Positions 9,094-20,400 of a DNA stretch of 64,000 bases are shown here, piece by piece. The stretch is taken from NCBI RefSeq assembly GCF_023074055.1, contig NZ_JADPKR010000018.1, positions 1-64,000 on the forward strand. The letters run 5' to 3'. This DNA comes from Bradyrhizobium sp. 141. Its GTDB lineage: Bacteria; Pseudomonadota; Alphaproteobacteria; Rhizobiales; Xanthobacteraceae. The notes under the pieces were generated by a model. That model was given only the letters and a program-made list of their open reading frames with translations. It searched no databases and was not told where the DNA came from. The translations under genes and the position numbers were made by a program. Within the stretch, counting starts at the first letter, position 1, and the number at the start of each line of letters is the position of its first letter.

Positions 9094-9960
9094 ATGACCT
9101 TGGCATTGTTGATCGCGGGGATTTTCGCCGTCGTGGCGGGCCTCCTTTCGATCCTGTTTGGCTTCTCCGTCAGGGAGTTCAGCCTCGGCAGCCCCCTCAT
9201 AATCTCGGGCACGATCGCAGTCTGCTCCGGAATGTTACTGTCCGGCCTCTATGTCGTGGTCGCGGAACTGAAGGGCATCGCTCGCCGGCTGGCCGGTGCG
9301 GCCGCGTCGTCCGAGGTTCGGGTCAGGCCCGTGCTGCCGGGCCTCGCCGTATCAGGCGCTGCAGCGCCCGAGCCGATGCCCGCCTCGTCCGCAAGGACCG
9401 AGCCGCCACCGCCACCACCCGCCGCAGGCCCGCCGCCGTGGCAGAGCGAGGCTGCCGCGCGCGAGCGTCCGCGTGTCGAGGTGCCGCCGGAGCCGGAAGC
9501 TCCGACGCCGCCCGCAACTCCGGAAGGGCCGCGCCGGCGCAACCTGATGTTCGCCTCGACCTCGCGCAAGGAGCGCGAGCGCGCGGAGGCGAAAGCCACC
9601 GAAGGGGCGCCGCCGCAGCTTCCTCTGGAGCCCAGTGAGGCTCTGGACATTCCGCCCGCCAGTTTCGACGATGCCTGGCCGAAGCCGGAGCGTATGCGTC
9701 CGCCGGAGCCGCCGGCCGCCTTGCGTCGCCAGCCGCCGCGCTCGCCATCGACCTTTGCGGAGGCCGCACCGCCGCCTGCACCCGAGCCGACGCCGCCAGC
9801 TGTCGAGCAGCCGGCCGTAACCGTGCTCAAATCCGGAATCGTCGACGGCATGGCCTATTCGCTCTATTCCGACGGCTCGATCGAAGCGCAGATGCCGGAG
9901 GGCATGATGCGCTTTGCCTCGATCGACGAGCTGCGCGCCCATCTCGACCAGCGGGGCTGA
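9094..9960 (+). CDS. Two-helix membrane protein with long Pro/Ala-rich tail
   Basis: A 288-residue protein from the ATG at 9094, which has GGGGGTGAG just upstream. Residues about 1-24 and 35-58 form two membrane helices (MTLALLIAGIFAVVAGLLSIL, IISGTIAVCSGMLLSGLYVVV). Residues about 85-245 form a low-complexity region rich in Pro, Glu and Ala. A conserved-looking C-terminal segment of about 45 residues follows (VLKSGIVDGMAYSLYSDGSIEAQMPEGMMRFASIDELRAHLDQ). I do not recognise a named family. The tail segment looks like a small folded domain presented on a long cytoplasmic linker. The upstream EcfG-type promoter suggests stress induction. In-frame earlier starts (9007, 9037) exist. Confidence 0.7.
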   Translation: MTLALLIAGIFAVVAGLLSILFGFSVREFSLGSPLIISGTIAVCSGMLLSGLYVVVAELKGIARRLAGAAASSEVRVRPVLPGLAVSGAAAPEPMPASSARTEPPPPPPAAGPPPWQSEAAARERPRVEVPPEPEAPTPPATPEGPRRRNLMFASTSRKERERAEAKATEGAPPQLPLEPSEALDIPPASFDDAWPKPERMRPPEPPAALRRQPPRSPSTFAEAAPPPAPEPTPPAVEQPAVTVLKSGIVDGMAYSLYSDGSIEAQMPEGMMRFASIDELRAHLDQRG

Positions 9961-10105
9961 GGCGGCTGCCCCAAGTAAAGCACCCCCTCACCAGTCATCA
10001 GCTCATCCACGTCAGTTGTCGTATTTCCGCCGAACGTATTGTTGACACGCAATAGTTCAGCGTCGTCTATCCCAAGAGGCGCAAGGTGGAGAGAGGGCGG
10101 GGCCC

Positions 10106-10525
10106 ATGTCGGATGCCGGGGCTAAGAATTTCATCGAGCTGACGGCGAGCATCGTGTCGGCCTATCTCAGCAACAATCCGACGCCGGCTGCCGAGATTCC
10201 GAACCTGATCAGCCAAGTGCACGGCGCCCTGGTGCGGGTGTCGTCGGGCCGCACCGAGACCGCGCCGCTCGAGCCGGCCAAGCCGGCGGTCTCGCTGAAA
10301 AAGTCGATCGCGCCCGATTATCTGGTCTGTCTGGAAGACGGCAAGCGGTTCAAGTCGCTGAAGCGTCATCTGCGCACGCAGTACAGCATGACGCCGGAGC
10401 AATACCGCGAGAAATGGGGCCTGCCGGCCGACTATCCCATGGTCGCGCCGAACTACGCGGTGGCGCGCTCGCAACTGGCGAAGCAGATGGGCCTCGGACA
10501 GCAGCAGCGGAAGAAGGGGAAGTAG
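10106..10525 (+). CDS. mucR: MucR/Ros-family transcriptional regulator
   Basis: A 139-residue MucR/Ros protein, a nucleoid-associated-type regulator that binds AT-rich promoters and controls exopolysaccharide, motility and host-interaction genes in rhizobia. The N-terminal oligomerisation region (FIELTASIVSAYLSNN, 9-24; PNLISQVHGALVRV, 32-45) and the C-terminal DNA-binding domain (SLKRHLRTQYSMTPEQYREKWGLPADYPMVAPNYA) are intact. The zinc-finger ligand positions read Cys75, Asp78, His88 and Gln92 instead of Cys-Cys-His-His, so metal binding is probably weak or absent; some rhizobial Ros/MucR homologues are known to fold without zinc. An AT-rich leader precedes it, compatible with autoregulation. 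Confidence 0.9.
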   Translation: MSDAGAKNFIELTASIVSAYLSNNPTPAAEIPNLISQVHGALVRVSSGRTETAPLEPAKPAVSLKKSIAPDYLVCLEDGKRFKSLKRHLRTQYSMTPEQYREKWGLPADYPMVAPNYAVARSQLAKQMGLGQQQRKKGK

Positions 10526-10558
10526 AGCGGGTGCGAAAGGCCGCCGCTTGGTAGGTCT

Positions 10559-10650
10559 CGTAGGGTGGGCAAAGGCGTGAAGCGCCGTGCCCACGAGTTT
10601 TCTCCGATCACACTCAGAAGGTGGGCACGCTTCGCTTTGCCCACCCTACG
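10559..10650. repeat. Palindromic intergenic repeat, copy 2
   Basis: Second copy of the element at 5949-6039. The outer arms CGTAGGGTGGGCAAAGG and CTTTGCCCACCCTACG are the same, and so is the start of the inner sequence (AAGCGCCGTGCCCAC). Only the loop differs. It again fills the gap between convergent genes (mucR and sufE). Confidence 0.85.
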
Positions 10651-10666
10651 AGACTACGAAGATTTG

Positions 10667-11095
10667 TTACGACGCTTCCGCGAGCGCCTCTTTCGCGTCG
10701 GTCTTGATACGCTCGACCATCGAGCGCAGGCCGTTAGAGCGCTGCGGCGTCAGATGATCGCGAAACCCGAACTCGTTGAACACGGCGATCGCGTCAGTAT
10801 CGAGGATCTCCCGCGGCGTGCGGCCTGAATAGAGCGACAGCACGATCGCGACCAGCCCGCGCACGATATGCGCGTCGCTGTCGCCGCGATATTTCAGGAT
10901 CGGCGCGCCATTGCTGCGCTCGACCAGCTTCTGGAGCCAGACCTGGCTGACACAGCCATTCACCTTGTTGGCGGCGGAATGTTCCGCCTCCGGCATCGGT
11001 TCCAGGGTGCGGCCAAGCTCGATGACGTACCGGTAGCGGTCGTCCCACTCGTCCAGAAGCTCGAAATTGTCCCTGATTTCGTTGATCGTGGTCAT
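10667..11095 (-). CDS. sufE: SufE-family sulfur acceptor protein
   Basis: A 142-residue SufE homologue, which accepts persulfide sulfur from the SufS cysteine desulfurase and stimulates Fe-S cluster assembly in the cytoplasm. The catalytic cysteine is C48 in NKVNGCVSQVWL. The rest of the family pattern follows: DSDAHIVRGLVAIVLSLYSGRTPREI, then the C-terminal LTPQRSNGLRSMVERI. I chose the ATG at 11095 (MTTINEIRDNFELLDEW), the normal SufE N-terminus; the frame stays open 32 codons further upstream without homology. No suf operon is nearby, so it is a stand-alone copy. Confidence 0.93.
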   Translation of the reverse strand: MTTINEIRDNFELLDEWDDRYRYVIELGRTLEPMPEAEHSAANKVNGCVSQVWLQKLVERSNGAPILKYRGDSDAHIVRGLVAIVLSLYSGRTPREILDTDAIAVFNEFGFRDHLTPQRSNGLRSMVERIKTDAKEALAEAS

Positions 11096-11163
11096 GCTGG
11101 CCCGTGTTCCCGCTTCCCGCCAATATAGGGATGCGAGGAGCCGAAATCGATAGGGTTTGGGCG

Positions 11164-11616
11164 CTAATTCGCCGGCTGCGGGCCGCGCCATTCCAGTGCG
11201 AGGTCGTCCTGGCTCAGCGTGTCGTGCGGCGCTTCGCTCGAGACGGCATCGCCTTCGCCGGCCATCACGATCGATCCGGTATGGTCGGGCGCCTTCTTGT
11301 CGTTCTTGTCGCTCTTCTCGTTCTTGTCGTTCTTGTCGTTGGAGATCTGGTCTTTCTTGTCGTTGATGATCTGGTAGATCTTGCGCGCGCCGTCCTGGGC
11401 GCGCTGGCCGATGATGGTCGCGGCCTGTCCGCCGACCTCGCAGGCCGCCGGCTGGCGCTTGCAGAACTGGGTCATGTCGGAGACGGCCGCGGTCGCAGCC
11501 TGCACCGCGTCGGCGGCGCCGATCTGCGGCAGCTTCTCCGATTCGGGTGTCTTGTCCCTGGGCAGGAGCACCAGCACCAGCCCGAGCCAGAATGTGATGC
11601 GAAGCAGAAAGCGCAT
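11164..11616 (-). CDS. DUF5330 membrane-anchored protein
   Basis: A 150-residue protein from the ATG at 11616 (MRFLLRITFWLGLVLVLLP), with a single N-terminal membrane anchor or uncleaved signal. Then comes a conserved helical segment (AADAVQAATAAVSDMTQFCKRQPAACEVGGQAATIIGQRAQDGARKIYQII, with two cysteines). The charged linker is made of repeated Asn-Asp-Lys units (about residues 87-107), encoded by a run of near-identical 9-base repeats at 11293-11340. The short C-terminus ends LALEWRGPQPAN. This fits DUF5330 of Bradyrhizobium relatives; function unknown. The repeat tract could vary in length between strains. Confidence 0.75.
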   Translation of the reverse strand: MRFLLRITFWLGLVLVLLPRDKTPESEKLPQIGAADAVQAATAAVSDMTQFCKRQPAACEVGGQAATIIGQRAQDGARKIYQIINDKKDQISNDKNDKNEKSDKNDKKAPDHTGSIVMAGEGDAVSSEAPHDTLSQDDLALEWRGPQPAN

Positions 11617-11927
11617 CTTGCGACCTGTACGTTCGATCCCGCCCGCGGCGATCTCCGCGGAAGTCGGACCTAGCAACTCTCGATAAATCGCAAGTGATTG
11701 CCTTGAGCTTAATTCGCGGAAAATTTACGCAAAATTCTTCGGGATCGAAGGTGTCGTAAATTTTCGATTGACGCCGGCGCCCGTGATTCTGCTGGCATGC
11801 GCATCCACCAATTCGAAACCATGAGCGGGAAGGTGAAACCCTGTGTTCACCATCCTCGCTGAAGACGTCGGCAAATCGTCTAAAAAGCCCCGCGATGTCC
11901 CGGCGTCCGGCCGCACGCCGCGTCGCC

Positions 11928-11942
11928 TTAGCACTCGTTTAA
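11928..11942 (+). promoter_or_regulatory. CtrA-like box upstream of the PAS kinase
   Basis: TTAG at 11928-11931, a 7-base spacer, then TTAA at 11939-11942. This is one mismatch from the TTAA-N7-TTAA site of the cell-cycle regulator CtrA. It lies 82 bases upstream of the preferred kinase start at 12024. A second, perfect box is at 16135. DivJ-type kinases act in the CtrA network, so the placement is biologically reasonable, but the site is unproven. Confidence 0.45.
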
Positions 11943-12023
11943 GGTCGCTCTGACACGGTGGCTCAACGACAAGGAGGCGTTCCGGCGCGTCTTCTAAGAC
12001 GATTGAGCCGAAGCGCGAGACCC

Positions 12024-13857
<1,834 letters not shown>

Positions 13858-13865
<8 letters not shown>

Positions 13866-14562
13866 GAAGTCTGCCAAGGACGAAGCCGCGCCCCGCCGCC
13901 GTGGCGCCAAAGCCGCGGTTGTCGATGTCGAGACCGAGCGCAATCTCGTCATGCGCGTGCTGCTGCACAGCCCCAAGGACACGCTGGCTGGCCTCGTCGC
14001 CGTCGCCGCGATCGGTGCGATCGTTGCCAATGCGCTGTTCCTCCAGACCGGCCGGCATCCCGCGCCGATGTTCGGCACAGTAATCAATCTTCCCGCGCCG
14101 TCCTCCGTGCCGCTGTCGAATCCCTTGCCGCGTCCGCGCCCCGTCGGCGCCGACACATCGCCGCTCGAGCCGCGCGCAACGGAGTTCCGCGCCGAGCCCA
14201 AACCCGCCGAGCGCGCCGCCGAGAAGGCGCCCGAAAAACCCGTCGAGGCGACCGCCTCGACGCGCTCGAACGATCCGATGACCAATCTGGTCAAGCAAAC
14301 GACGTCGACGCCGCCGTCCGCTATGCGTCCGCCGGCCCCGATTCCCGTGCCGCAGAGCCCGGCCGCACGGCGTATCGCCGGCGTGCAGCGTGCGCTGTCC
14401 GAATTTGGCTACGGCAATTTGAAGATCACGGGCACGATGAGCGGCGAGACCCAGTCCGCGATCCAGAAGTTCGAGCGCGAGCACAAGATGCAGGTCACCG
14501 GCCAGCTGTCCGATCGGCTGCTGCGCGAGCTCGGGGCTGCGATCGGCCATCCCGTCGAATAA
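13858..14562 (+). CDS. Membrane-anchored peptidoglycan-binding protein
   Basis: A 234-residue protein with a short basic cytoplasmic start, one membrane helix at about 42-62 (DTLAGLVAVAAIGAIVANALFL), a long Pro/Ala-rich periplasmic linker and a C-terminal PG_binding_1 domain at about 164-228. That domain reads RRIAGVQRALSEFGYGNLKITG, then SGETQSAIQKFEREHKMQVTGQLSDRLLREL. The GTG start overlaps the last eight bases of the kinase gene, so expression is coupled to the cell-cycle-type kinase. A role in sensing or tethering cell wall near that kinase is inferred. Confidence 0.8.
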
Positions 14563-14619
14563 TTTCCACGCGCGTGCGACGGCTGGCGCTGACTGCGCGG
14601 CTGGCCTATCGTTCGACTC

Positions 14620-14964
14620 ATGCGTTTGAAATCCAACATATGGGTCGCAGCTTACCTGCGCCGGTGCCAGACCGAGGGCGTGTTCGGCGCGGTACGCCGT
14701 CGCGGTGCCGAGGAGGCGGGCGCGGTGTTCGTGAAGGTGTCGCTGCTCGACGGCCATGCGATGCTCTACGTGCCGGCGCCGCAGACCGTTTATGACGATG
14801 GCCGCCCCGTCGATCGCTTCTTCGTGCCGGTCGCGCCGCAGTCCTTGCCGGAGCATACCATCGAGGAACGGCTGACCAGGGAAATCCGCTTCGATCCGGA
14901 CGCCTGGATCGTCGAGACGGAAGACCGCGCCGGGCGGCATTTTCTAGAACTGGCGAAGACCTGA
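14620..14964 (+). CDS. DUF1491 family protein
   Basis: A 114-residue cytoplasmic protein with the DUF1491 pattern: MRLKSNIWVAAYLRRCQTEGVFGAVRRRGAEEAGAVFVKV, then a middle LYVPAPQ segment, then the C-terminus LTREIRFDPDAWIVETEDRAGRHFL. The family is widespread in alphaproteobacteria, uncharacterised and close to this length. It starts 57 bases after the peptidoglycan-binding protein and may share its transcript. A palindromic repeat follows its stop codon. Confidence 0.85.
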   Translation: MRLKSNIWVAAYLRRCQTEGVFGAVRRRGAEEAGAVFVKVSLLDGHAMLYVPAPQTVYDDGRPVDRFFVPVAPQSLPEHTIEERLTREIRFDPDAWIVETEDRAGRHFLELAKT

Positions 14965-14982
14965 TTAGGCCCCGCTTTTACG

Positions 14983-15070
14983 TCGTCATGGCCGGGCCTG
15001 TCCCGGCCATCCACGTTCTTCCGCGCCGAAACAAAGACGTGGATGCCCGGGTCAAGCCCGGGCATGACGA
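14983..15070. repeat. Palindromic intergenic repeat, fourth family
   Basis: An 88-base inverted repeat. The left arm begins TCGTCATGGCCGGGCCTG and ends near ATCCACGT; the right arm begins ACGTGGATGCCCGGGTC and ends GGGCATGACGA. It sits between convergent genes (DUF1491 and DUF2336), as do the repeats at 5949 and 10559. Confidence 0.75.
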
Positions 15071-15102
15071 GTTTGTGGCGGCGGTGTCGGTCGAATTGAG
15101 CG

Positions 15103-16080
15103 TTACCGATCCGACGACCCCTCGGTGCCGGTGCGGCGCGGCGGCATCGCACCGGGTTGCACGCCGGGCCGCGTCTGGTTTGCGCCCGCGCGGGCGCGCT
15201 GGCGTTCACCGTCGTGCAGCGACGACTGGTACTTTGCTCGGGTGACGGCGAGCGTCGAGCCGCGCCAGGCCGCCAGCATCACCAGCGCCGAGCGATCGCC
15301 GAGGCGGTCGTAAAGCCGCGACAGCCGGTACACCTCGTTCACGGAGGTGCCGATCTCCGGCTTGAAGAACAGCAAAATGCGCTGGAAGTTCGGGCTCGGC
15401 ATGTCGAGCGCGCGCGCCGCGACCGCGAGCGCCTCGCCGCCGGCATCGTCGACGATCTCGGCTGCGACGCGCGAGGGCAGGATCAGGCTGTCGCCGAGCT
15501 CCAGGGTGAAGTTCTCGGTGTCGCCCGCGATGGCCGCCATCTCCAGGATCTGGATTGCGCGCTTGGCACGCACGGTCGGAATGCGGGGCGCGGCCTTCAG
15601 CGGGGTCTGCGCCAGATTGTGCAGGATCAGCGCGCGCTCGGATGCGCCGGCGCGGAAGAACATGTCGTGGATCTCGGCGGCGTCCTTCGGCTGCATCGCC
15701 ATGTTCGAGGCCATGCGCAGCTCGGCGTCGGTCGGCGTGCGAACCGGCGCGGGGGTGGGTGCGGGAGCGGGGATCTCGCGGGCCAGCGGAACCCTGCGGC
15801 CTTCCTGCGCTGCGACCAGTCCGAGCTTCTGCAGCACCGGGACGGGCGTCTGCGGATAGATCGCGAGCTTGGCCTTGATGGCCGCGCGCGTCGCATCGTC
15901 GACCTGGTCGATCAGCCGTGTCGCAAGCTCGGTGAACTGACGCTGCTCGTCGTCGCTGTGGATGCGGGTCTGGACGTAAAGGTCGGTCAGCACGCGCAGC
16001 AGCGTCGGCCGAACATCGACGCCTTCACGACGGGAGAGGGACATCAGCCCGTCGAATCCGGGAAACAGCGACTTGGTCAT
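15103..16080 (-). CDS. DUF2336 domain protein
   Basis: A 325-residue protein of the alphaproteobacterial DUF2336 family, which forms helical repeats related to HEAT or ARM-like folds. Visible family segments are RREGVDVRPTLLRVLTDLYVQTRIHSDDEQRQFTELATRLID near the N-terminus and repeated LARTPLKAAPRIP-like and LILPSRVAAEIVDDAGGEALAVAARALDMPS segments later. The middle (about 95-112) is Pro-rich. The C-terminus (about 285-325) is basic and disordered. Some DUF2336 proteins are linked to cell-cycle or envelope signalling. The perfect CtrA-like box 55 bases upstream fits that, but the function is unknown. Confidence 0.8.
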   Translation of the reverse strand: MTKSLFPGFDGLMSLSRREGVDVRPTLLRVLTDLYVQTRIHSDDEQRQFTELATRLIDQVDDATRAAIKAKLAIYPQTPVPVLQKLGLVAAQEGRRVPLAREIPAPAPTPAPVRTPTDAELRMASNMAMQPKDAAEIHDMFFRAGASERALILHNLAQTPLKAAPRIPTVRAKRAIQILEMAAIAGDTENFTLELGDSLILPSRVAAEIVDDAGGEALAVAARALDMPSPNFQRILLFFKPEIGTSVNEVYRLSRLYDRLGDRSALVMLAAWRGSTLAVTRAKYQSSLHDGERQRARAGANQTRPGVQPGAMPPRRTGTEGSSDR

Positions 16081-16134
16081 GGAGGGATACGCGACCTGGG
16101 AAGGATACTCGCCGCCAGCCTATCGCAGGCTCCT

Positions 16135-16149
16135 TTAAAGGCTCGTTAA
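16135..16149 (-). promoter_or_regulatory. CtrA-like box upstream of DUF2336 gene
   Basis: An exact TTAA-N7-TTAA match (TTAA at 16135-16138 and 16146-16149), 55 bases upstream of the DUF2336 start at 16080. A looser pair (TTAC, then TTAACCAT around 16250-16265) follows before the small plus-strand gene at 16334. CtrA boxes of this form control cell-cycle genes in alphaproteobacteria. The site needs experimental support. Confidence 0.5.
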
Positions 16150-16333
16150 GGAAAACGAGGCGTGAAGCCGAACGCTCGACTTGTCGCGGTCTCGTGCCGC
16201 AATGGGACGTCGCGGCCGGCCCGTGCGGCTACGGTCCGAACGCCGCGTTTACACCCCGTTAACCATGAACTGATCTTAATGAATTGCATGTTGCAGGGGC
16301 GCTTCGGTCGCGCGGCAATTGAAGAGAGCTGAC

Positions 16334-16522
16334 ATGGGGACCATCATTGAATTTCCGGCCGGTCGCCGGGTGGGCTCGTCGGGGGATGTCGCTCCGCTCG
16401 CGGACATGGGAACGATCCTGATCCTCCCCGTCATCCGTATCGAGCGCGAGGCAGATGAAACCAGCGGCGATCGCGGGCCCGAGCAGGGCACAGCGCCGGG
16501 GCGCCGTCGTCGCCGTCGCTGA
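16334..16522 (+). CDS. Small protein with MGTIIEFP start and Arg-rich tail
   Basis: A 62-residue protein. It begins MGTIIEFPAGRR and contains a second similar segment, DMGTILILPVIRIERE. It ends in a disordered stretch and six consecutive arginines. The ATG at 16334 has a good ribosome site (GAAGAGAG, spacing about 5). Short proteins with this N-terminus appear familiar from Bradyrhizobium, but I know no function. The next gene begins 16 bases after its stop, so they may be one operon. Confidence 0.5.
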   Translation: MGTIIEFPAGRRVGSSGDVAPLADMGTILILPVIRIEREADETSGDRGPEQGTAPGRRRRRR

Positions 16523-16538
16523 CATCCGGCTTTGTGCA

Positions 16539-17300
16539 ATGCCGGACACCATCCGCCAGATCCGGCCCGTCTTATCGGCCGTCCTGCTCGCGCTGCTCGC
16601 CGCCACGCTCGGTGCGTGCAGCGGCGGTGATTTCGGCCGCACCCGCGCCGACATGCGCAGTGACGACATGCATCGCTGGCTGGGCGCGGAGGTCACCTCC
16701 AGCGTCGGCCTGAAGCCTTCGCAATTCCAGCTCACCGACGAAGAGCGCCAGCTGCGCGACCTCGCCTATCCCATGATCGAGCCGCCGCTGTCGCGCCCCG
16801 CATGGAAGAGCGTGTTCGGCGACTACAAGCCGCTGCCATCGCCCTGGCGTCAGAAGATCGTGTTCGACCGCACCATGTACGGACGCACGCTGATCGACGA
16901 GCCGCACCGCTCGCATTCCTCGCGCTATGCGCAGCTGATCGAGGACGTTCGCAACGACATCACCCGTTTCGAGCCGTTCTTCGCCAGCGCGATCCGCGTC
17001 ATCGATCTCGACAGGAAGCGCGATGCCAGCATGGCGCGCGTCTCCGCGCTCTCGCCGAGGGAGAAGGACGACGCGGTCGCGCGCATGCAGGAGAACTCGC
17101 TGATCGTGCAATGGGTGCAGCAGTGCCTGGAGCAGCGCGTCTCGTCCTACCGCTGGGCGCTGGAGCGCCTGGTGATCCAGGCCCCCGACGGCATGGCCGC
17201 CGATGCCGACCGCCTGATCGGCGAGCTCGCCGCCCAGACCGCCAACCCGCCGGTCCAGGGGCAACCGCCTTACGGCCGCGCGGTCGTCTCGAAGGGCTGA
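16539..17300 (+). CDS. Putative lipoprotein, unknown family
   Basis: A 253-residue protein from the ATG at 16539 (MPDTIRQIRPVLSAVLLALLAATLGAC). The hydrophobic signal ends in a lipobox-like LGAC, with the lipidated Cys at about residue 27. The mature part is mainly helical and charged (SSRYAQLIEDVRNDITRFEPFFASAIRVIDLDRKRDASMARVSALSPREKDDAVARMQENSLIVQWVQQCLEQR), with two conserved-looking RYAQL and YRWALERL helices. No catalytic motif is seen. The frame stays open to 16455, but an earlier start would bury the signal peptide. Confidence 0.7.
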   Translation: MPDTIRQIRPVLSAVLLALLAATLGACSGGDFGRTRADMRSDDMHRWLGAEVTSSVGLKPSQFQLTDEERQLRDLAYPMIEPPLSRPAWKSVFGDYKPLPSPWRQKIVFDRTMYGRTLIDEPHRSHSSRYAQLIEDVRNDITRFEPFFASAIRVIDLDRKRDASMARVSALSPREKDDAVARMQENSLIVQWVQQCLEQRVSSYRWALERLVIQAPDGMAADADRLIGELAAQTANPPVQGQPPYGRAVVSKG

Positions 17301-17497
17301 GCGCGCGCTCCCGCCACTCACCCGGCTGGGCATCCTAGCCCGCGGCCAATGCGCGCGACCCGGGCTCTTGCCGGCCGCAGCCGCCCCAACCCTGTTGAGG
17401 TCTTCCGGGAACCCGATTGAATGCCCTTGTCCTTCCGGGCCGGCGGGATAGGATTGTCTCGTTTCTTCAAAGTCATTTTACCCGAAGGTCCTTCGAG

Positions 17498-20400
17498 ATG
17501 AGCTTAGACGCCACGCGTCCGTTCAAGAGCCGTCTGGACGTTTCCCTCCGCCACCTGCTGGCATGTGCCATTCTTCTCGGATCCACCGGCTCCGCAGCCG
17601 CGCTGACCAAGGAGGCGGCGATCGAGAATTGCCGGATGACCGTCGGCCGGCCGATCGTGCAGGCGTGCATGCAGGCCCAAGGGGGCCGCAAAGCCGGTGC
17701 CGATCTCGAGGGTTGCCGCGCCAAGGCAACGCCTCAGGTCAGGGCCTGTGTGATGGCGGCGCTGAATGCCGCCAATGGCCGCGCCAATGTCGCGGTCGAG
17801 CTTCCCAAGGAAACGGCACCCAAGCTCGAGGCAGGTGCGGCGCTCCCCAAGGACTTCGTCGCGCCGCCACGCAGCATCGCCGACATCACGGCGATCCTCG
17901 ACGGCGACAAGCCCGACGAGAAGATGATCGCGGAATTGAAGTCGGACGCCGACGCAGTGCCGACCGGGAAGGAGTCCCGCCAGGATCTCGCACAGTTCTA
18001 TTTCGATCGCGCCAATGCGCGCGCGCAACTCGGTCGGCTCGCCGAAGCGATGACTGACGCCGACAAGGCCGCGGAAGTCGGGCGCGGCGCCGTCGGTCCG
18101 AATATGCTGGGGCGGATACTGCAGCTTCAGTCCCTGCAACACGCTCTCGCGGGCGATCCGAAGCGCTCGCTCGAGATCATGCAAAGGCTCTTACGCGAAT
18201 CGGCCAGCATGCCGGGCGCCAAGGGATTGCAGTTCAGTACGAACCGCGGGATCGCGTCCGCTCTGATCCAGATAGGCGACGTCGCACAGGCCGAAGCCTA
18301 TCTCCGTCGCAGCCAGACCGCGATACAGGAGGCCCGCACCAGCGGCCATCCCAATTGGCGAGCGTCCTATGCGAGGTTCGGCCAGAGCTGGGAAGGCGAG
18401 CTGGAGCTCGCGCGCGCCCTGATCTTCGAGGCGCGCGGACAGTTCGCCGACGCCGAGGCCGCCTATCGCAACGCCGAGCTGCGCAAGCGGGCAAGCACGA
18501 AGGCCATCATGGCAGCGGACAATCCGCCGGCCGAGACCATTCTGCTGCAGGCGATCGACGGCGCCGTGTTGAACCAGGCACGCATGAAGGCGAAGCAGGG
18601 CAGGCTCGCCGAGGCCGAGATCGATGCGCGCCGCGCGCTGCTCTCGCGGCTGAAGGATACCGGCAAGTACAACTCCGTCACGCCGCGATTCGTGATGGGG
18701 CTGGCGGGCATTCTGGTCGACCAGGGCCGTTACGAAGAGGCCGAGAAGCTCGGCCGCGTCGCCCTCGAGATCAACAAGACCGTCGGCGTGCCGGAGGAGT
18801 CGCAAGCGACGGTGCAGCTGCTGTCGCAGCTCGCCGGCATCCTGACGCTGCGGCGTCAGAACGCCGAAGCGAGCGCGATGTTTGCGCGGATCGACAAGGC
18901 CGTTGCCGGTTGGGATTCGCAGCGTCGCCAGGTGTTCGAGCTCAATCCGTCCCGGATCCTGTCGCTCTATGGTTCCGGGCAGCTGGACGCAGGCATTGCC
19001 GCCGCCGAGCAGCTCGTGAAGAAGCAGATCGCCCGCGTCGGGGAAAATCATTTCGATGCCGCTTCGGCGCGCGGCACGCTGGCGGTCGGATTGATGCGCG
19101 CTCGGCGCGATGCCGATGCGATCAGGGAGTTCAAGGCCGCCATTCCGGTCATGATGGCGAGCGCCAACGAAAACGCCGATGACGAAAACACGACCGTGGT
19201 GGCCGCGCGCAGCCAGCGGCTGCAGACTATCGTCGAGAGCTATCTGCTGCTGCTCGGCAGGGCGGAAGGAGCCGGCAAGGACGTCGGCGAAGAGACGTTC
19301 AGCCTCGCCGATGCCGTCCGTGGCCGCTCGGTGCAGCAGGCGCTTGCGGCCTCGAGTGCGCGTGCGGCGGCAAAGGATCCTGCGCTCGCCGAGCTCGTGC
19401 GAAAGGAGCAGGACCTGACCAAGCAGGTCAACGCTCAGCTCGGCACCCTCAACAACGTGCTCGCGCTTCCCGCGGCGGAGCGCGACGAGAAGGGCGTTGC
19501 ACAGATTCAGGCTTCGATCGCGGCCTTGCGCGGCCAGCGCGACAAGGCGCGTCAGGAGATCAAGCAGAAGTTTCCGATCTACGCCGATCTCGTCTCGCCC
19601 AAGCCGCCGAGCGTCGCCGAGATCCGCGCGACACTCGCCGACGACGAGGCCATGCTGTCATTCTATTTCGGCCAGAACGGCAGCTTCGTCTGGGCCGTGC
19701 CGAAGTCGGGGCCGGTGGCGTTCGCCGCCGTCCAGGCCAAGATCGGCGACATCGAGAGCAAGATCCGCAAGCTGCGCGAAGCGCTCGAGCCGCAGGCTGC
19801 GATGATCTCGGACATTCCGCCCTTCGACCTCAAGCTCGGCCATGAACTCTACGAGCTGCTGCTCAAGCCGGTCGAGAGCGGCTGGAAGCCGGCCAAGAAG
19901 CTGATCGTCGTGACCAACGGCGCGCTGGGACTGCTGCCGCTGTCCTTGTTGCCGACGGCACCAGCGGCGGTGGCCGCGGACGAGGATCCGCTCTTCATCG
20001 GTTATCGGAGCGTGCCGTGGCTGGCGCGAACCCATGCGGTGTCGACGGTGCCGTCGGCGGCGGCATTGCGGACATTGCGGCAATTGCCGGCCGGCAAGCC
20101 CGGCCGCGGTGAGCTCATCGCCTTCGGCGATCCCTATTTCAACAGCGATCAGCAGGCCGAGGCGGAAGGCGGCGGGCAGAAGATTCAGGTCGCCGACGCC
20201 AGCGGCAACATCACGCGCGGCGGGCCGCTGAAGCGGCGCAACAGTCCGAAGCTCGACGGTGTCGACAGCGCCGAGCTCGGTCTCTTGCCCCGGCTTCCCG
20301 ACACGGCCGACGAGTTGAAATCGATCGCGCTGGCGTTGCAGGCGGACCCCGCGAAGGTGTTGTTCCTCGGCAAGAGCGCGACGGAGAGCGCGGTGAAGAC

